From Luteimonas panaciterrae (GTDB taxonomy: Bacteria; Pseudomonadota; Gammaproteobacteria; Xanthomonadales; Xanthomonadaceae), in assembly GCF_020511115.1 (NCBI RefSeq), contig NZ_JAJAVH010000001.1, positions 372,001 through 436,000 of the forward strand: a DNA stretch of 64,000 nucleotides, given 5' to 3'. The notes under the pieces were generated by a model that had not been told where the DNA came from, searched no databases, and worked only from the letters and a program-made list of their open reading frames with translations. Of the stretch, positions 36,948 through 46,020 are shown one piece after another. Position numbers and translations under genes: made by a program. Every line of letters begins with the position of its first letter. The stretch's first letter is position 1.

Positions 36948-37805
36948 ATGCGATACGCGTTGCGATTCCTGCCGAGCTTCCTTGCCGTGGTGGATGCCGG
37001 CGGCGTGCGCGCGGCCGCGGCGCGCTTGCACAAGACCCAGGCCGCGGTGAGCTACGACCTGCAGCAGTTGCAGGCCGCGCTCGGCGTGCGGTTGTTCGTG
37101 CGCAGCGGGCGCGAACTGCGTCCCACCGCGACCGGCGAGCGGCTCGCGCGGGCCGGTGGCGATTGGCTGGCCGTGCTGGAGGCGGCGGTGGGCAGCGGAC
37201 GCGAGGAGACGACGCCGGTGCGCATTGCTGCCGTCTCGGGATTCGGCCGCTACGTCGCGCATCGGCGATTGATGCGGCATGCGGATGGCCGCCCATTGCG
37301 CCTGCACTACCTGCTCAACGATGTGGTGCTGGCGCAGGTGCGCGATGCGCAGGCGGATTTCGGTTTCTGCTTCAGCGCCCGGCCGAGCCGGGCGCTCACT
37401 TTCGTCCCGGTGTATCGCGAGCGGTTGGTGCTGGTCGTGCCGCCGGACTGGCGGATGCCGCGCGAGGCCCTCGCGCGCAGGCGATTTCTGGCGGAGCGCC
37501 CGGCGGTGACCTACGACGAAAGCGATTACGTGTTCGCGCGCTGGTTCGACGCGGCGTATCGTGATCCGCGCCATCGTTGCGTGCCCGGCGATCACTACGC
37601 CGAGCTGGAAGAAACGCTGGCCGCCGTGGCCGCGGGCCGCGGTTACAGCATCGTGCCCGGCGACGCCGCGCAGGCGCTGGCGCGGCTACATCCGGTCAGG
37701 ATTCCGGCATCGCAGCCGCGGGTGGAGAACCAGGTCCATGCCGTCCACCGTGTTGGGGACGATCGCTGGAACGGTTACTGGCGCGCGTTCGCCGCGCGCG
37801 ATTGA
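36948..37805 (+). CDS. LysR-family transcriptional regulator
   Basis: A 285-residue regulator. Residues 1-60 form the winged helix (LRFLPSFLAVVDAGGVRAAAARLHKTQAAVSYDLQQL), residues about 85-280 the effector domain. The start ATG 36948 follows AAGGAAAA. Divergent from the NTF2-like secreted protein with a nested palindrome between them. In the effector domain no distinguishing motif is seen; substrate unknown. Confidence 0.9.
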   Translation: MRYALRFLPSFLAVVDAGGVRAAAARLHKTQAAVSYDLQQLQAALGVRLFVRSGRELRPTATGERLARAGGDWLAVLEAAVGSGREETTPVRIAAVSGFGRYVAHRRLMRHADGRPLRLHYLLNDVVLAQVRDAQADFGFCFSARPSRALTFVPVYRERLVLVVPPDWRMPREALARRRFLAERPAVTYDESDYVFARWFDAAYRDPRHRCVPGDHYAELEETLAAVAAGRGYSIVPGDAAQALARLHPVRIPASQPRVENQVHAVHRVGDDRWNGYWRAFAARD

Positions 37806-37849
37806 GGATGCGGGATCGCGACGACGCTTAGTCGATCAGGCAAGAGCGA

Positions 37850-38332
37850 TCAAAAGAGCCCGTGCCTTGGCGATTCCTGCTGCAGCCGATCCTGTTGCTG
37901 TTGCGCATCGATCGACTGTTGCTGCCGCGTTTGCAGCTCGAGTGACTGATTGACCGACTCCAGGCGCTGCATCGATTCGGCCACCGGCGTCTGCGTGGCG
38001 ACCTGCGTCGGCATGTGGGCGCGCAGCATGGACGGATCGTCCGGCCGTCCCTGCACGAGGAAGACGTTCTGGCCGGGGGCGACGTCGCGATTCCTGCCGT
38101 CGCTCAGCATCACGTGATCGATGCGGGTCAGCCCGTTCTCCTTCGCCAGCGGCAGCAGGCTGGCGGCGAGGCGGTCGCTGGCCTCGTCGGACGCGCGGCC
38201 GTGCTGGGCATCCAGGCGCTGCACGCCGGCGCGAATCTGGGAATACAGCGGATAGTCGGGATGCGAGGATTCCATGGCATCGGGTCTCATCGGTGGAACA
38301 CGAGTCGCCCGAATCGTATCGCCCATCTTCAT
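37850..38332 (-). CDS. XVIPCD protein (type IV effector recruitment domain), stand-alone
   Basis: A short cytosolic protein that is almost entirely a XVIPCD domain (Xanthomonadales VirD4-interacting conserved domain), which delivers bactericidal effectors to the X-T4SS. Motifs in order: HPDYPLYSQIRAGVQRLDAQHGR, SDRLAASLLPLAKENGLTRIDHVMLS, GQNVFLVQGRPDDPSMLRAHMPT and TPVAESMQRLESVNQ, with a Gln-rich tail. No toxin domain precedes it and no immunity gene is adjacent. Start uncertain: ATG at 38332, 38326 or 38275 are possible; 160 residues from 38332. No T4SS genes in the window. What it does without a toxin domain is unknown. Confidence 0.8.
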   Translation of the reverse strand: MKMGDTIRATRVPPMRPDAMESSHPDYPLYSQIRAGVQRLDAQHGRASDEASDRLAASLLPLAKENGLTRIDHVMLSDGRNRDVAPGQNVFLVQGRPDDPSMLRAHMPTQVATQTPVAESMQRLESVNQSLELQTRQQQSIDAQQQQDRLQQESPRHGLF

Positions 38333-38530
38333 TGCGTTCCAAGCGCCGGCGTCCCGGATCGGCTGTGCGCAAGGCTTCCGGATGACTGCTGCGGTGCAAC
38401 AGCGACAGTGTGTCACGAAGACATTACGTAAATTTCATTGCTCCACGACAGGACGAGGCGCTAAATCGCCGCGCGAACCATACGGGTTCGTATAGAAGCG
38501 TATTTGGACGCCTTCGGGAGGGGGCAACTC

Positions 38531-40108
38531 ATGCGTCGATTCGTCGTGTCGTTGTTGTTGTGGGCGGTGTTGCTGCTGGGCGCCGCGCCCGCCATGGCGG
38601 GAGGGTTCAATGCCAGCTATCGCGTGATCCCGGTGTACGGTGGTGTTTCGACCACGGGTGTGGTGTTGACGCCCAAGGATCAGGGGCCGGGGCCGTTTCC
38701 GCTGATCGTGATGCCGACCAGTTGGGGCGCGCCCAATCTGGAATACGTGGGACGCGGCGCCATCCTCGCCAGCCAGGGCTATGTGGTGGTGAGTTACACC
38801 TCGCGCGGATTCTGGGAGGCGGGTGGTCTGATCGACATCGCCGGTCCGGAAACGATCGAGGACGTGAGCGCGGTGATCGATTGGGCGCTGGCGAACACGC
38901 CATCCGATCCGACGGCGATCGGTGCGTCCGGCATTTCCTACGGCGCGGGGATCAGCCTGCTCGCCGCCGAGCGTGATCCGCGCATCAAGGCGGTGGCGGC
39001 GCTGAGCGGTTGGGCCGATCTGGCGGGGTCGCTGTACGCGAATCAGACGGTGAGTCAGCAGGGCGCAGCGTTGCTGGTACTGGCCAGCACCTTCACCGGC
39101 CGGCCGGGGCCGTTGCTGGCGGATGCCACCGCACACATTGCGCTCGGCGACTTCGACGGTGCGGTCGCGGGCTTGCTGCCGCATGCGCCGGTGCGCAGCG
39201 CCATCACCGATGTCGCCAGCCTCAACGCCAACAAGACCGCGGTGCTGCTGGCCAATGCCTACGGCGACAGTCTTTTCCCGCCGCTGCAGTACATCAACTT
39301 CTTCAATCACCTCAGCGGTCCCAAGCAGTTGCTGTTCGCGCACGGCGATCACGGCACGGTGGAAATTCCGGGTGTGCTCGGTCTGCCGAACGAAGCCTAT
39401 GACGCGGCCAGCCGCTGGTTCGATCGTCATCTGAAGGGCCTGGACAACGGCGTCGACAGCGAATCGCCGGTACGCCTGAAGACGCAGGACGGGCAATGGA
39501 ACGGCTACGCGGATTGGGCGGCGGTGCAGGCCGGTGCGACGACGTTCGGTCTGGGCAAGCCTAGCGGCCTGCTACCGACCGGCAGCCTGAGCGCCGGCAC
39601 CAGCAGCGGTTGGCAGCATCGCATCAACACCGGCGTGCCGACGCTGGCCACCTCCGGCATCGTCTTCGCCAGCGGCTTCCTGCAAGGGCTCACGGTAGCG
39701 CAGCCAGTCTCGGTGCCGCTGATCTCGCGCTTCGATGCCGCGGTCTGGTCCGGGCCGGCATATGCGACGCGCAAGCGCGTTACCGGTGCGCCGAAGCTGC
39801 ACATCACGGTGACGCCGAGCAAGGCGAACACTTCGTTGTTCGCCTATCTCTACAGCGTGGATGTATTCGGCACCGGCGAACTGCTCACCCACAAGCCCTA
39901 CAGCCTGCGCAACGCCGTGCCGGGCGTGGCGCAGACGCTCGACATCGAGCTGGAAGCCACCAGCTGGGAAATCCCGGCCGGTCGCAAACTGGTGCTGGTC
40001 GTCGATACCATCGATCCGCGCTACACCAGCGCCAGCCAACTGGGCGGGAACGTCGAGTTCAGTTCGCCCGCATCGAGCCCGTCGACGCTGACGGTGCCGC
40101 TGCGCTGA
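38531..40108 (+). CDS. Secreted CocE/NonD-type alpha/beta hydrolase
   Basis: A 525-residue secreted serine hydrolase. Signal peptide at residues 1-23 (cut after AMA). The catalytic region is X-Pro dipeptidyl-peptidase/cocaine-esterase-like: GRGAILASQGYVVVSYTSRGFWEAGG, nucleophile elbow GASGISYGAGISLL, and the His in FAHGDHGTVEIPG. The C-terminal 200 residues are a beta-rich jelly-roll domain (PTGSLSAGTSSGWQHR to TLTVPLR) typical of CocE. The ATG at 38531 follows a GGGAGGGGG site. Substrate unknown; a carboxylesterase or peptidase. Confidence 0.87.
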   Translation: MRRFVVSLLLWAVLLLGAAPAMAGGFNASYRVIPVYGGVSTTGVVLTPKDQGPGPFPLIVMPTSWGAPNLEYVGRGAILASQGYVVVSYTSRGFWEAGGLIDIAGPETIEDVSAVIDWALANTPSDPTAIGASGISYGAGISLLAAERDPRIKAVAALSGWADLAGSLYANQTVSQQGAALLVLASTFTGRPGPLLADATAHIALGDFDGAVAGLLPHAPVRSAITDVASLNANKTAVLLANAYGDSLFPPLQYINFFNHLSGPKQLLFAHGDHGTVEIPGVLGLPNEAYDAASRWFDRHLKGLDNGVDSESPVRLKTQDGQWNGYADWAAVQAGATTFGLGKPSGLLPTGSLSAGTSSGWQHRINTGVPTLATSGIVFASGFLQGLTVAQPVSVPLISRFDAAVWSGPAYATRKRVTGAPKLHITVTPSKANTSLFAYLYSVDVFGTGELLTHKPYSLRNAVPGVAQTLDIELEATSWEIPAGRKLVLVVDTIDPRYTSASQLGGNVEFSSPASSPSTLTVPLR

Positions 40109-40124
40109 TCCGGGTGTGAAAAGC

Positions 40125-40151
40125 GGCGCCTGCCAACTTCCGGCAGGCGCC
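40125..40151 (+). terminator. Hairpin after the CocE-like gene
   Basis: Perfect 10-base stem GGCGCCTGCC / GGCAGGCGCC with an AACTTCC loop, 16 bases after the stop; no T-run. Confidence 0.6.
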
Positions 40152-40202
40152 GCCGTTTCGATGCCGTGGCAGAGTCCCTCCGTCTTCGATGGAGGAATGG
40201 TC

Positions 40203-40649
40203 ATGCGCGAAGCGATGTCGACAAGCCGCTGGCGGGCGATCCTGCTTGGGATCGTGGTGCTGTTCTGCCTAGCCGCGGGCCAGGCCGTCGCTGCAGACAA
40301 GCCGGCCGCTGACGTGATCCATCAGCTGCGCATCTACGAGATCTTCGACGGCAACAAGCAGCAGTTCCACGAGCGCTTCCGCGACCACGCGATGCGCATC
40401 ATGGCGCGCTACGACTTCAAGATCGTCGCCACCTGGGAATCGAAGAACGAGGATCGCACCGAGTTCGTCTATCTGCTCGAATGGCCCGATAAGCAGACCA
40501 TGGATGATCGCTGGGCGAAGTTCATGGCGGATCAGGAGTGGAGCGACATCAAGAAGGCCTCGCGCAAGTACGGCGCGATGGTCGGCGAGATCGAGAGCCG
40601 CACGCTGGTGCCGACGGAGTATTCACCGCGCACACGGTTGATCGATTGA
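40203..40649 (+). CDS. Secreted NIPSNAP-family protein
   Basis: A 148-residue protein. Residues 1-30 are a signal peptide (ending AVAA). Then HQLRIYEIFDGNKQQFHERFRDHAMRIMARYDFKIVATWESKN, the NIPSNAP signature (LRxYE ... HFxxRFxxH), and YLLEWPDKQTMDDRWAKFMADQEWSDIKK, ending the ferredoxin-like dimer domain. ATG 40203 has GGAGG upstream; a GTC earlier codon gives an ATG at 40197. Function unknown; related proteins are structurally like antibiotic-biosynthesis monooxygenases. Confidence 0.85.
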   Translation: MREAMSTSRWRAILLGIVVLFCLAAGQAVAADKPAADVIHQLRIYEIFDGNKQQFHERFRDHAMRIMARYDFKIVATWESKNEDRTEFVYLLEWPDKQTMDDRWAKFMADQEWSDIKKASRKYGAMVGEIESRTLVPTEYSPRTRLID

Positions 40650-40681
40650 TCTGTTTTTAGTTCAAGCGTGCGTGAGAAGGC

Positions 40682-40776
40682 CGTCATTCCCGCGAAGGCG
40701 GGAATCCATGGACTTTCGTCAAGATTGCGAAGTCCGAACCGTACGTCCTTGGATTCCCGCCTTCGCGGGAATGACT
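40682..40776. repeat. REP-like doublet, CCCGC variant
   Basis: Two inverted units: CGTCATTCCCGC-GAAG-GCGGGAATCC at 40682 and its reverse ending near 40776, with about 40 bases between. It fills the gap between NIPSNAP and hemY, followed by GCAAAAGCGA. The pair can fold into one long cruciform. Confidence 0.9.
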
Positions 40777-40814
40777 AGCAAAAGCGAATAGCGATTTCCC
40801 GGCGCCACGCGTTC

Positions 40815-42065
40815 TTACTCACGCAGGCGCGGCACACCGTGCTGATCGCGTTCCTCGATCCCGGCCTGGTCGTAGATCTTCTGCCGCAGATCGCGGCCAC
40901 CCAGCTCCTGCACGGCTTCGCCGCGCGCGGCGCGCAAAGCGTTCGCGTAGCTCTGTCGTGCACGCGCCTCGTCGCCGGCGCTGGTATAGCCGTGGCCGAA
41001 TTCTTCCCAGGCCTCGCTGCCGGCACCCTGCGCCAGCGCGCGATGCAGATAATCCTCGGCCTGTTTCCATTGCCCTTGCGCACGCGCGAGGCGGGCGAGA
41101 GTGAGGAGCAGGGCGGGGCTGGAAGGATGTGCCTGCAGCCAGCGTTCGGCATTGCCGCGGCGCTGTTCCAGGCGTTGGATCGGCAAGGTGCCGTAGCTGG
41201 CGGCCAGGCGTTCGTCCCAGCGCGATTCCAGCGCCTGCTCGACGGATTTAGCGGCCGCATCTTCCCAACGCAGGGCGGCGGCGCGTTCGGCGTAGGCGAT
41301 GACCACGCCGGCATCCGCCTTCAGCGCCTTCGGCAATTGCTCCCAGCGATCGGCGAGCACGTTGGCATCGCCGGCCTCGCGCAACGCGGCTTCGGCCCAG
41401 CGGGTTTCGAATTCCGACAATTGCGTTTCGGACAGCGCCTGCTGCTGACGCAGCGGGCCGAGCAGACCATAGGCCTGCGCGGCTTGTCCGGATGCGGCCA
41501 GCGCCTGCGCGCGCAATGCCAGACCGCGCGGCGGCAACGGCTGCGCCGCGGGCGCATCGAGCGCGACCAGGGCATCGGTGGGGCGGTGTTCGGCCAGCGC
41601 GAGTTCGGCATTGCCGATCGCGCGCACGGCGGCGTGCCGATCCGCGAGCGTATCCAGATGCGCTTTCGCCGCCACGGTATCGCCGCGCGCGAAGGCGGCT
41701 TCGGCGGCGAGGCCGCGTGCGGCGCCGGCGGTCGCATCGTCCTGCGCGGCTTGCGCCAGCAGTTTTTCGGCGCGCGTGTAATGGCCGAGGCGCAGCGCAT
41801 CGAGACCACCGCCCAGGCGCGCGCGCGTCTGCCGGTCGCGGCGGCCGCGCCAGGCGCGGAACGGCAAGGAGATCAGCGTCCAGGCCAGCCACAGTACGAA
41901 CAGGACCGCGACCAGCACCAGCACCGCCGACACCGCGGTCATCGAATATTCCATGCCGCGATAGCGCACCAGCACGTAGCCCGGGTCCTGCAGCAGCAAT
42001 TGCGCGATCAGCGCGCCGACCAGGGCCAGCACGATCCAGAACAGGAGGTTGCGGAACAGGTTCAT
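40815..42065 (-). CDS. hemY: HemY protein (heme-biosynthesis associated, membrane TPR)
   Basis: A 416-residue inner-membrane protein. Residues 1-22 and 38-65 are membrane helices (LLFWIVLALVGALIAQLLL; AVLVLVAVLFVLWLAWTL), followed by TPR-type helical repeats in the periplasm or cytosol (EKLLAQAAQDDATAGAARGLAAEAAF and on). The HemY_N and TPR arrangement and position downstream of hemX and hemD identify it. Its exact role in heme synthesis is not settled. Genes run hemD, hemX, hemY on the minus strand. Confidence 0.9.
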   Translation of the reverse strand: MNLFRNLLFWIVLALVGALIAQLLLQDPGYVLVRYRGMEYSMTAVSAVLVLVAVLFVLWLAWTLISLPFRAWRGRRDRQTRARLGGGLDALRLGHYTRAEKLLAQAAQDDATAGAARGLAAEAAFARGDTVAAKAHLDTLADRHAAVRAIGNAELALAEHRPTDALVALDAPAAQPLPPRGLALRAQALAASGQAAQAYGLLGPLRQQQALSETQLSEFETRWAEAALREAGDANVLADRWEQLPKALKADAGVVIAYAERAAALRWEDAAAKSVEQALESRWDERLAASYGTLPIQRLEQRRGNAERWLQAHPSSPALLLTLARLARAQGQWKQAEDYLHRALAQGAGSEAWEEFGHGYTSAGDEARARQSYANALRAARGEAVQELGGRDLRQKIYDQAGIEERDQHGVPRLRE

Positions 42066-42153
42066 CGTTGGGCTCCCTTGATCGCTTGCATCAATCCCGA
42101 CCGAACGGTGGCTTGGGGTCGCTGAACGTCGCCCGACGCGCGCGGGCGGGCAT

Positions 42154-43134
42154 TCATTTAGAAGCGCGCATCGCGCGCAGCTGCGTCAGTGTCGTGCCGA
42201 GCGTCGGCAACGTGATGTCGAGTTTCAGTTCGCGCAATGCGCGCAGTTCGGCACGGCGTTCGCGCAGCGCGGGCGATTCCGGCCACAGGCGCGTCACCCA
42301 GCCGTCGGCGCGCGTGAGCGCGCGGCGATAACCGTCACGATCGCGGCGTTCGACCGCGGCCTGCGCCAATGTGATTTCCAGCTGCAGCGCGGCGAGCGCA
42401 GCGGCGCGATCGCCCGGTTCGACCGCGACGCTGCTGTTGGCCGGGCGCACTTCGATCAAGCGCGAGAACGCGCGGCGCCACCACGGCGCCTGCGGGTCCA
42501 CGGCCGCTGGCGTGCTCGTCGGCAGGGCCGGCAGCGAGGCCGCGAAGGCATCCAGCCGTCCGGCCGCCACCGCGCGCGGATCGTCGGGCAGCGCGTCGAT
42601 CGCACTGCGCTCCTGCGTGAGCGTCTGGCGCAGGCTGAGATAAGCCGGGTCATGAATGCCCTCCAGCAGCGTCGCCGCCAGCGCGTAGGCGTGACGCGCG
42701 CCGCCGAGATCGCCGGCCAGGCGCAGGCGCTGCTGGGCCAGGCCGAGCACGATCTCCAGTTCGTCCAGGCGCAGTGCCTGCGTGCCGTTGTGCTCGGGAT
42801 CGGCGAGCTTGGACACGCTGTCCTCGATCAGCGCGGCGCGCTGGCCGAGGCCGAGCAGTTCGTCGCGCAGCACGCGGTTGGTGGCATCGCCCTGTTGCAG
42901 GCGCCGTCCCTGCGCGCGCTGGTCGTCGCGCAGCGCGGTGGTGCGTGCCTCCAGCGCGGCCAAGCGCTGTATGGATTGCAGTTCGGTGTTGCGCGCATGC
43001 GCCCGGTCCTGCTGCCACCAGCGCCAGCCGAACCAGCCGGCCGCGCCGAACGCCACCAGCACGAGCAGCCAGAGGAGCGGTGCGGCGCCACCACGTCGTT
43101 TTGTGGTGGCGGGAGTGGGTGTGGGCGTGCTCAA
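42154..43134 (-). CDS. hemX: HemX (uroporphyrinogen-III C-methyltransferase-like) protein
   Basis: A 326-residue protein. A short Pro/Thr/Lys-rich N-terminus is followed by one membrane helix (PLLWLLVLVAFGAAGWFGWRWW, about residues 18-40) and a long periplasmic coiled-coil (QDRAHARNTELQSIQRLAALEARTTALRDD and on). It is the HemX family despite the traditional name: no methyltransferase motifs are present. Lies 48 bases after hemD and 88 before hemY on the same strand. Confidence 0.88.
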   Translation of the reverse strand: MSTPTPTPATTKRRGGAAPLLWLLVLVAFGAAGWFGWRWWQQDRAHARNTELQSIQRLAALEARTTALRDDQRAQGRRLQQGDATNRVLRDELLGLGQRAALIEDSVSKLADPEHNGTQALRLDELEIVLGLAQQRLRLAGDLGGARHAYALAATLLEGIHDPAYLSLRQTLTQERSAIDALPDDPRAVAAGRLDAFAASLPALPTSTPAAVDPQAPWWRRAFSRLIEVRPANSSVAVEPGDRAAALAALQLEITLAQAAVERRDRDGYRRALTRADGWVTRLWPESPALRERRAELRALRELKLDITLPTLGTTLTQLRAMRASK

Positions 43135-43182
43135 AGTCGGAAGCTGGGCGTCGGGGGACGGACAAATCCTAGCGGATCGGCG

Positions 43183-43953
43183 TCAGCGACGCTGTGCTTG
43201 CGCGGCCCTGGCGGCGGCGAGCAGGCTGCGCGGACGCGCGTTGTCGGCGATCGTGATGTCTGTCCAGCCCAGGCCGCGCGCGAGTTCGGCCAGCCGCGCG
43301 CTGGCGGCGCTCACCCGCGCGCGGCGCAGGATGGCCGTAGCGTCGGGTGGGAGTGCCGCGAGCAATGTCTGCAAGGCCTCGCCGCTGCTCAGCATCAGCC
43401 AGGCCGGCGTGTCGAGCGCGCGCAACGCGGCGATGCCGCGCTGCGATGGCGGTACCGGCACGCGTTCGTAGACATCGACGCGATGCAGGCGCGCGCCGCG
43501 TCGTTGCAAGGTGGGCGCCATGCGGTCGCGTCCGCCGGGGGCGGTCAGCACGGCGACGCCGACGCCGCGAAGATCGTGCAGTTCCGGCATCGCGAGCAGG
43601 CCTTCGCTGTCCATGCGCTCGGGCTTCCGGACACGGGCGATGCCGGCATGCCGCAGCGCCATCGCGGTGCCGTCGCCGACGGCGTACCAGCGCTGCCCGC
43701 GCCGTTCGCGCAGCGGCAGCAACGCCCGTGCCGCGCGCGCGGCGGCGGGACTGGTGACGATGACATGTGGTACGGCCAGCGCCTCGTGCAGGCGCACGCG
43801 CGTGGCGTCGTCGTCGCGAACGACGAGCTTCCACGGCGAGAGCGCGATCGTCCGCGCGCCATGCGCCGCCGCGGCGCGCCGCAGCGCTTCGTGGTCGCCG
43901 ACCGGACGCAGCGAGATCACGGCGCATCCGGACAACGGCGAGTGGATCGACAT
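43183..43953 (-). CDS. hemD: Uroporphyrinogen-III synthase
   Basis: Cyclises hydroxymethylbilane to uroporphyrinogen III, the fourth step of heme synthesis. The protein from ATG 43953 is 256 residues. Signature pieces: VISLRPVGDHEALRRAAAAHG (RPxG start), VHVIVTSPAAARA-like VTSPAA block, VLTAPGGRDRMAPTLQRRGARLHRVDVYERVP (the typical G-G-R-D/L-x-x-L and V-x-x-Y-x-R) and WLMLSSGEALQTLL (the SSxEA motif). In-frame starts further up (44001, 44139) would overlap the divergent thioesterase gene; the start is not certain. hemC is not adjacent. Confidence 0.88.
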   Translation of the reverse strand: MSIHSPLSGCAVISLRPVGDHEALRRAAAAHGARTIALSPWKLVVRDDDATRVRLHEALAVPHVIVTSPAAARAARALLPLRERRGQRWYAVGDGTAMALRHAGIARVRKPERMDSEGLLAMPELHDLRGVGVAVLTAPGGRDRMAPTLQRRGARLHRVDVYERVPVPPSQRGIAALRALDTPAWLMLSSGEALQTLLAALPPDATAILRRARVSAASARLAELARGLGWTDITIADNARPRSLLAAARAAQAQRR

Positions 43954-44137
43954 CTCCGAAACCGGGTGCGTGGCGGCGCGAATGTGGGAACTGCGCGACA
44001 TGATGCGGGCCAGCTTGGACATTCGTCGCAACGTCCGCAAGCCGGCTTGCGGCAGAATGCCGGGTTTCGGCATCGGTCCGGGCGCGGCAGGCGCGGACGA
44101 TGGCCGTTTGTGCAATCCCCACGACTCAAGGCCCCCC

Positions 44138-44599
44138 ATGCCGTCGACAGATCAAGCCCTGCGAGCGCTCAACCACCATTACCAATCGATGCCCCCGGTG
44201 GCGACGATGCACCTCAGCATCGCCGGCTATGACGGCGAACGCCTGCGCCTGCACGCGCCGCTGGCGCAGCATCTCAACGACAAGGGCAATGCCTTCGGTG
44301 GCAGCCTGATCTCGCTGCTGACGCTGGCCTCGTGGGGCCTGGTGACGATGCACGTGCAGGCGGCGGGCCTGGAGGCGGATGTGTACGTCGCCGACAGCGA
44401 GGTCCGCTATCTCGCGCCCCTGTACGCCGACATCGAGGCGGTCTCGCAACTGGCCGAGGACGCATCCTGGGACGATTTCATCCATATGCTGCGCAGCCGC
44501 GGCCGTGCCCGCACCACCCTGGTCGCCCACGTGCCGCTGCCGGACGGGCGCATCGCCACCACCTGTCGTTCCCGTTACGTGGCGATCCTCAAATCGTGA
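44138..44599 (+). CDS. YiiD-type thioesterase
   Basis: A 153-residue hotdog-fold protein matching the putative thioesterase of the YiiD C-terminal family. Motifs: LNHHYQSMPPVATMHLSIAGYDGERLRLHAPL, NDKGNAFGGSLISLLTLASWGLV (conserved hotdog helix) and VADSEVRYLAPLYADIEA. Divergent from hemD. It probably hydrolyses an acyl-CoA or acyl-ACP thioester in the cytosol. Substrate not known. Confidence 0.85.
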   Translation: MPSTDQALRALNHHYQSMPPVATMHLSIAGYDGERLRLHAPLAQHLNDKGNAFGGSLISLLTLASWGLVTMHVQAAGLEADVYVADSEVRYLAPLYADIEAVSQLAEDASWDDFIHMLRSRGRARTTLVAHVPLPDGRIATTCRSRYVAILKS

Positions 44600-44648
44600 A
44601 CGTCGCGGCACTGCTACGATGTGGCCATTCATCGGGGAGGCGATCGTG

Positions 44649-45074
44649 ATGCGGGCTTTGAAATCGATGGGGCTGGCTGGATTGGTGCTTCTGCTGACAT
44701 GTCTGGTCGGCGCCTGTGCCACCTCCAAGAGGAACATGAAGTTCGACGAGTCGGTGTACGCCTATTCGGCGGCGATCCGCTGGGGCGATTTCGAAGGCGC
44801 CTGGACCATGGTCGACCCGGAGTACCGCAAGGAACATCCGATCACGGACCTGCAACTGGAGCGCTACAAGCAGATCCAGGTGTCCGCCTATCGCGACATC
44901 GCCACCAAGAACGGGCCCAACGGCACCGTGCTGCGCGAGATATTCATCGGCGTGATCAACAAACACGACATGTCCGAGCGCAGCACGCGCTACACCGAGC
45001 GCTGGCGTTACGACGAAGCCACCAAGACGTGGTGGCTCACGGTGGGCTTGCCGGATTTCTGGCAAGGCGAGTGA
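44649..45074 (+). CDS. Lipoprotein of unknown function
   Basis: A 141-residue protein. It has a lipoprotein signal (LLLTCLVGAC, Cys about residue 23), then a globular domain with SVYAYSAAIRWGDFEGAWTMVDPEYRKEHPITDLQLERYKQIQVSAY and ERWRYDEATKTWWLTVGLPDFW. It resembles small conserved lipoproteins of this order but no named domain is recognised. The ATG at 44649 follows GGGAGGCG. Downstream lies a hairpin at 45088. Confidence 0.75.
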   Translation: MRALKSMGLAGLVLLLTCLVGACATSKRNMKFDESVYAYSAAIRWGDFEGAWTMVDPEYRKEHPITDLQLERYKQIQVSAYRDIATKNGPNGTVLREIFIGVINKHDMSERSTRYTERWRYDEATKTWWLTVGLPDFWQGE

Positions 45075-45453
45075 TCGGCTGAAGATTTCGAGCCGTGTCG
45101 TCGGCACGGCTCGAGGGGCGGGCGATCCGAAGCCGACCGTGCTTCGTGAGCAGATGGCCTCCAATGATCAGAGGCGCACAAATTTGGCGGCGTGCTGAAT
45201 CGCGGTGCCTGGCGGATTCCAGCTGCCAATCGCTCTCAGGCGAGATACCGAAAACCTCGGCGGGAACAGCAGGCGAGTGCGGAATGCGCGCAAGGAATGC
45301 CTTCGCGCCACATGCACAAACAGTGATGTATCCAGCTGGATACAAATTCACCAGTCCTTCTGAAACTCTTGCGGATCATCTAACGGAATGCGGTGCTTGG
45401 CCGTAGGTCTGAACTTCCCTTGGATCCCGCTCAACAATCCTGCCGGGGTGTAA
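45075..45453. other. 379-base intergenic region with a hairpin and lower GC
   Basis: No gene supported. It begins with an inverted repeat TCGAGCCGTG / CACGGCTCGA (45088-45114), perhaps a terminator, then lower-GC sequence with an 18-base palindrome at 45327. Short open frames on both strands lack ribosome sites. Confidence 0.7.
45327..45344. promoter_or_regulatory. Orphan 18-base perfect palindrome
   Basis: TGTATCCAGCTGGATACA is identical to its own complement. It lies 110 bases upstream of the unknown secreted protein at 45454. Possibly the binding site of a dimeric repressor such as TetR-type; no regulator nearby. Confidence 0.4.
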
Positions 45454-46020
45454 ATGATCACGTTCAAAAGTGTCGTGCCTGCCGCTTTATTCGCTGCCGG
45501 CGCACTTCTCGCGTCTCCCGCGTCTGCCATGCATTGGCGGGTTCAGGGCGATGATGGTCAGTGGACAGATACGTATGAGGGCATCGTCATCTCCGGTCCT
45601 GTGGCATACGGGACACGAAGCGGAACGATCCCTTGCAACATCCGCATGGAGGTGTCGTTGAAAGGAGGGGTTGCCGCAGTTGTCGCGGCTGAATTCTCCG
45701 GCCCTTGGAGCTGTCCCGACATCAAGGCGAGCAATCTGCCTTGGGACATTGCCCCACCTGTCACCCCATTCCGGCCCGAGAGCTTTAAATCGTATCTTGT
45801 CATCAGCGGCATTGCTTTGTTCTTTCGCGTTCCCTACATCACCTGCCTGGAAGGTATCGCGGTTGGGGAGCTGGAGGCGGGGCAAAACGGCGGTGGGAAT
45901 CCCTTTTCCTTCAACATCGGTTTTCCGCGCCAGCCTGCCACGCCATGCAACGGCATACAGACCCTCGAAGCTTTTGGAAAATTGACGACCAACAGAGTTC
46001 TCGACTTTGTCGGCGGATGA
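45454..46020 (+). CDS. Secreted protein of unknown function
   Basis: A 188-residue protein with a signal peptide (MITFKSVVPAALFAAGALLAS, cut near ASA at about residue 25) and no named domain. Four Cys residues (TIPCNIRM, WSCPD, ITCLEG, TPCNG) could pair in the periplasm or outside. The stretch GPWSCPDIKASNLPWDIAP resembles motifs in PraB-like surface proteins, a weak resemblance only. Base use is less GC-rich than the neighbours. Its downstream 370 bases have no intact gene. May be recently acquired. Confidence 0.6.
   Translation: MITFKSVVPAALFAAGALLASPASAMHWRVQGDDGQWTDTYEGIVISGPVAYGTRSGTIPCNIRMEVSLKGGVAAVVAAEFSGPWSCPDIKASNLPWDIAPPVTPFRPESFKSYLVISGIALFFRVPYITCLEGIAVGELEAGQNGGGNPFSFNIGFPRQPATPCNGIQTLEAFGKLTTNRVLDFVGG

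Noticed and set aside
40682-40776. Terminator for the NIPSNAP gene
   Set aside because: The hairpins belong to the dispersed REP-like family and lack a T-run, though they may act secondarily.
45095-45406. 103-codon plus-strand frame
   Set aside because: No ribosome site, covers the palindrome and hairpin, and composition is not that of coding sequence here.
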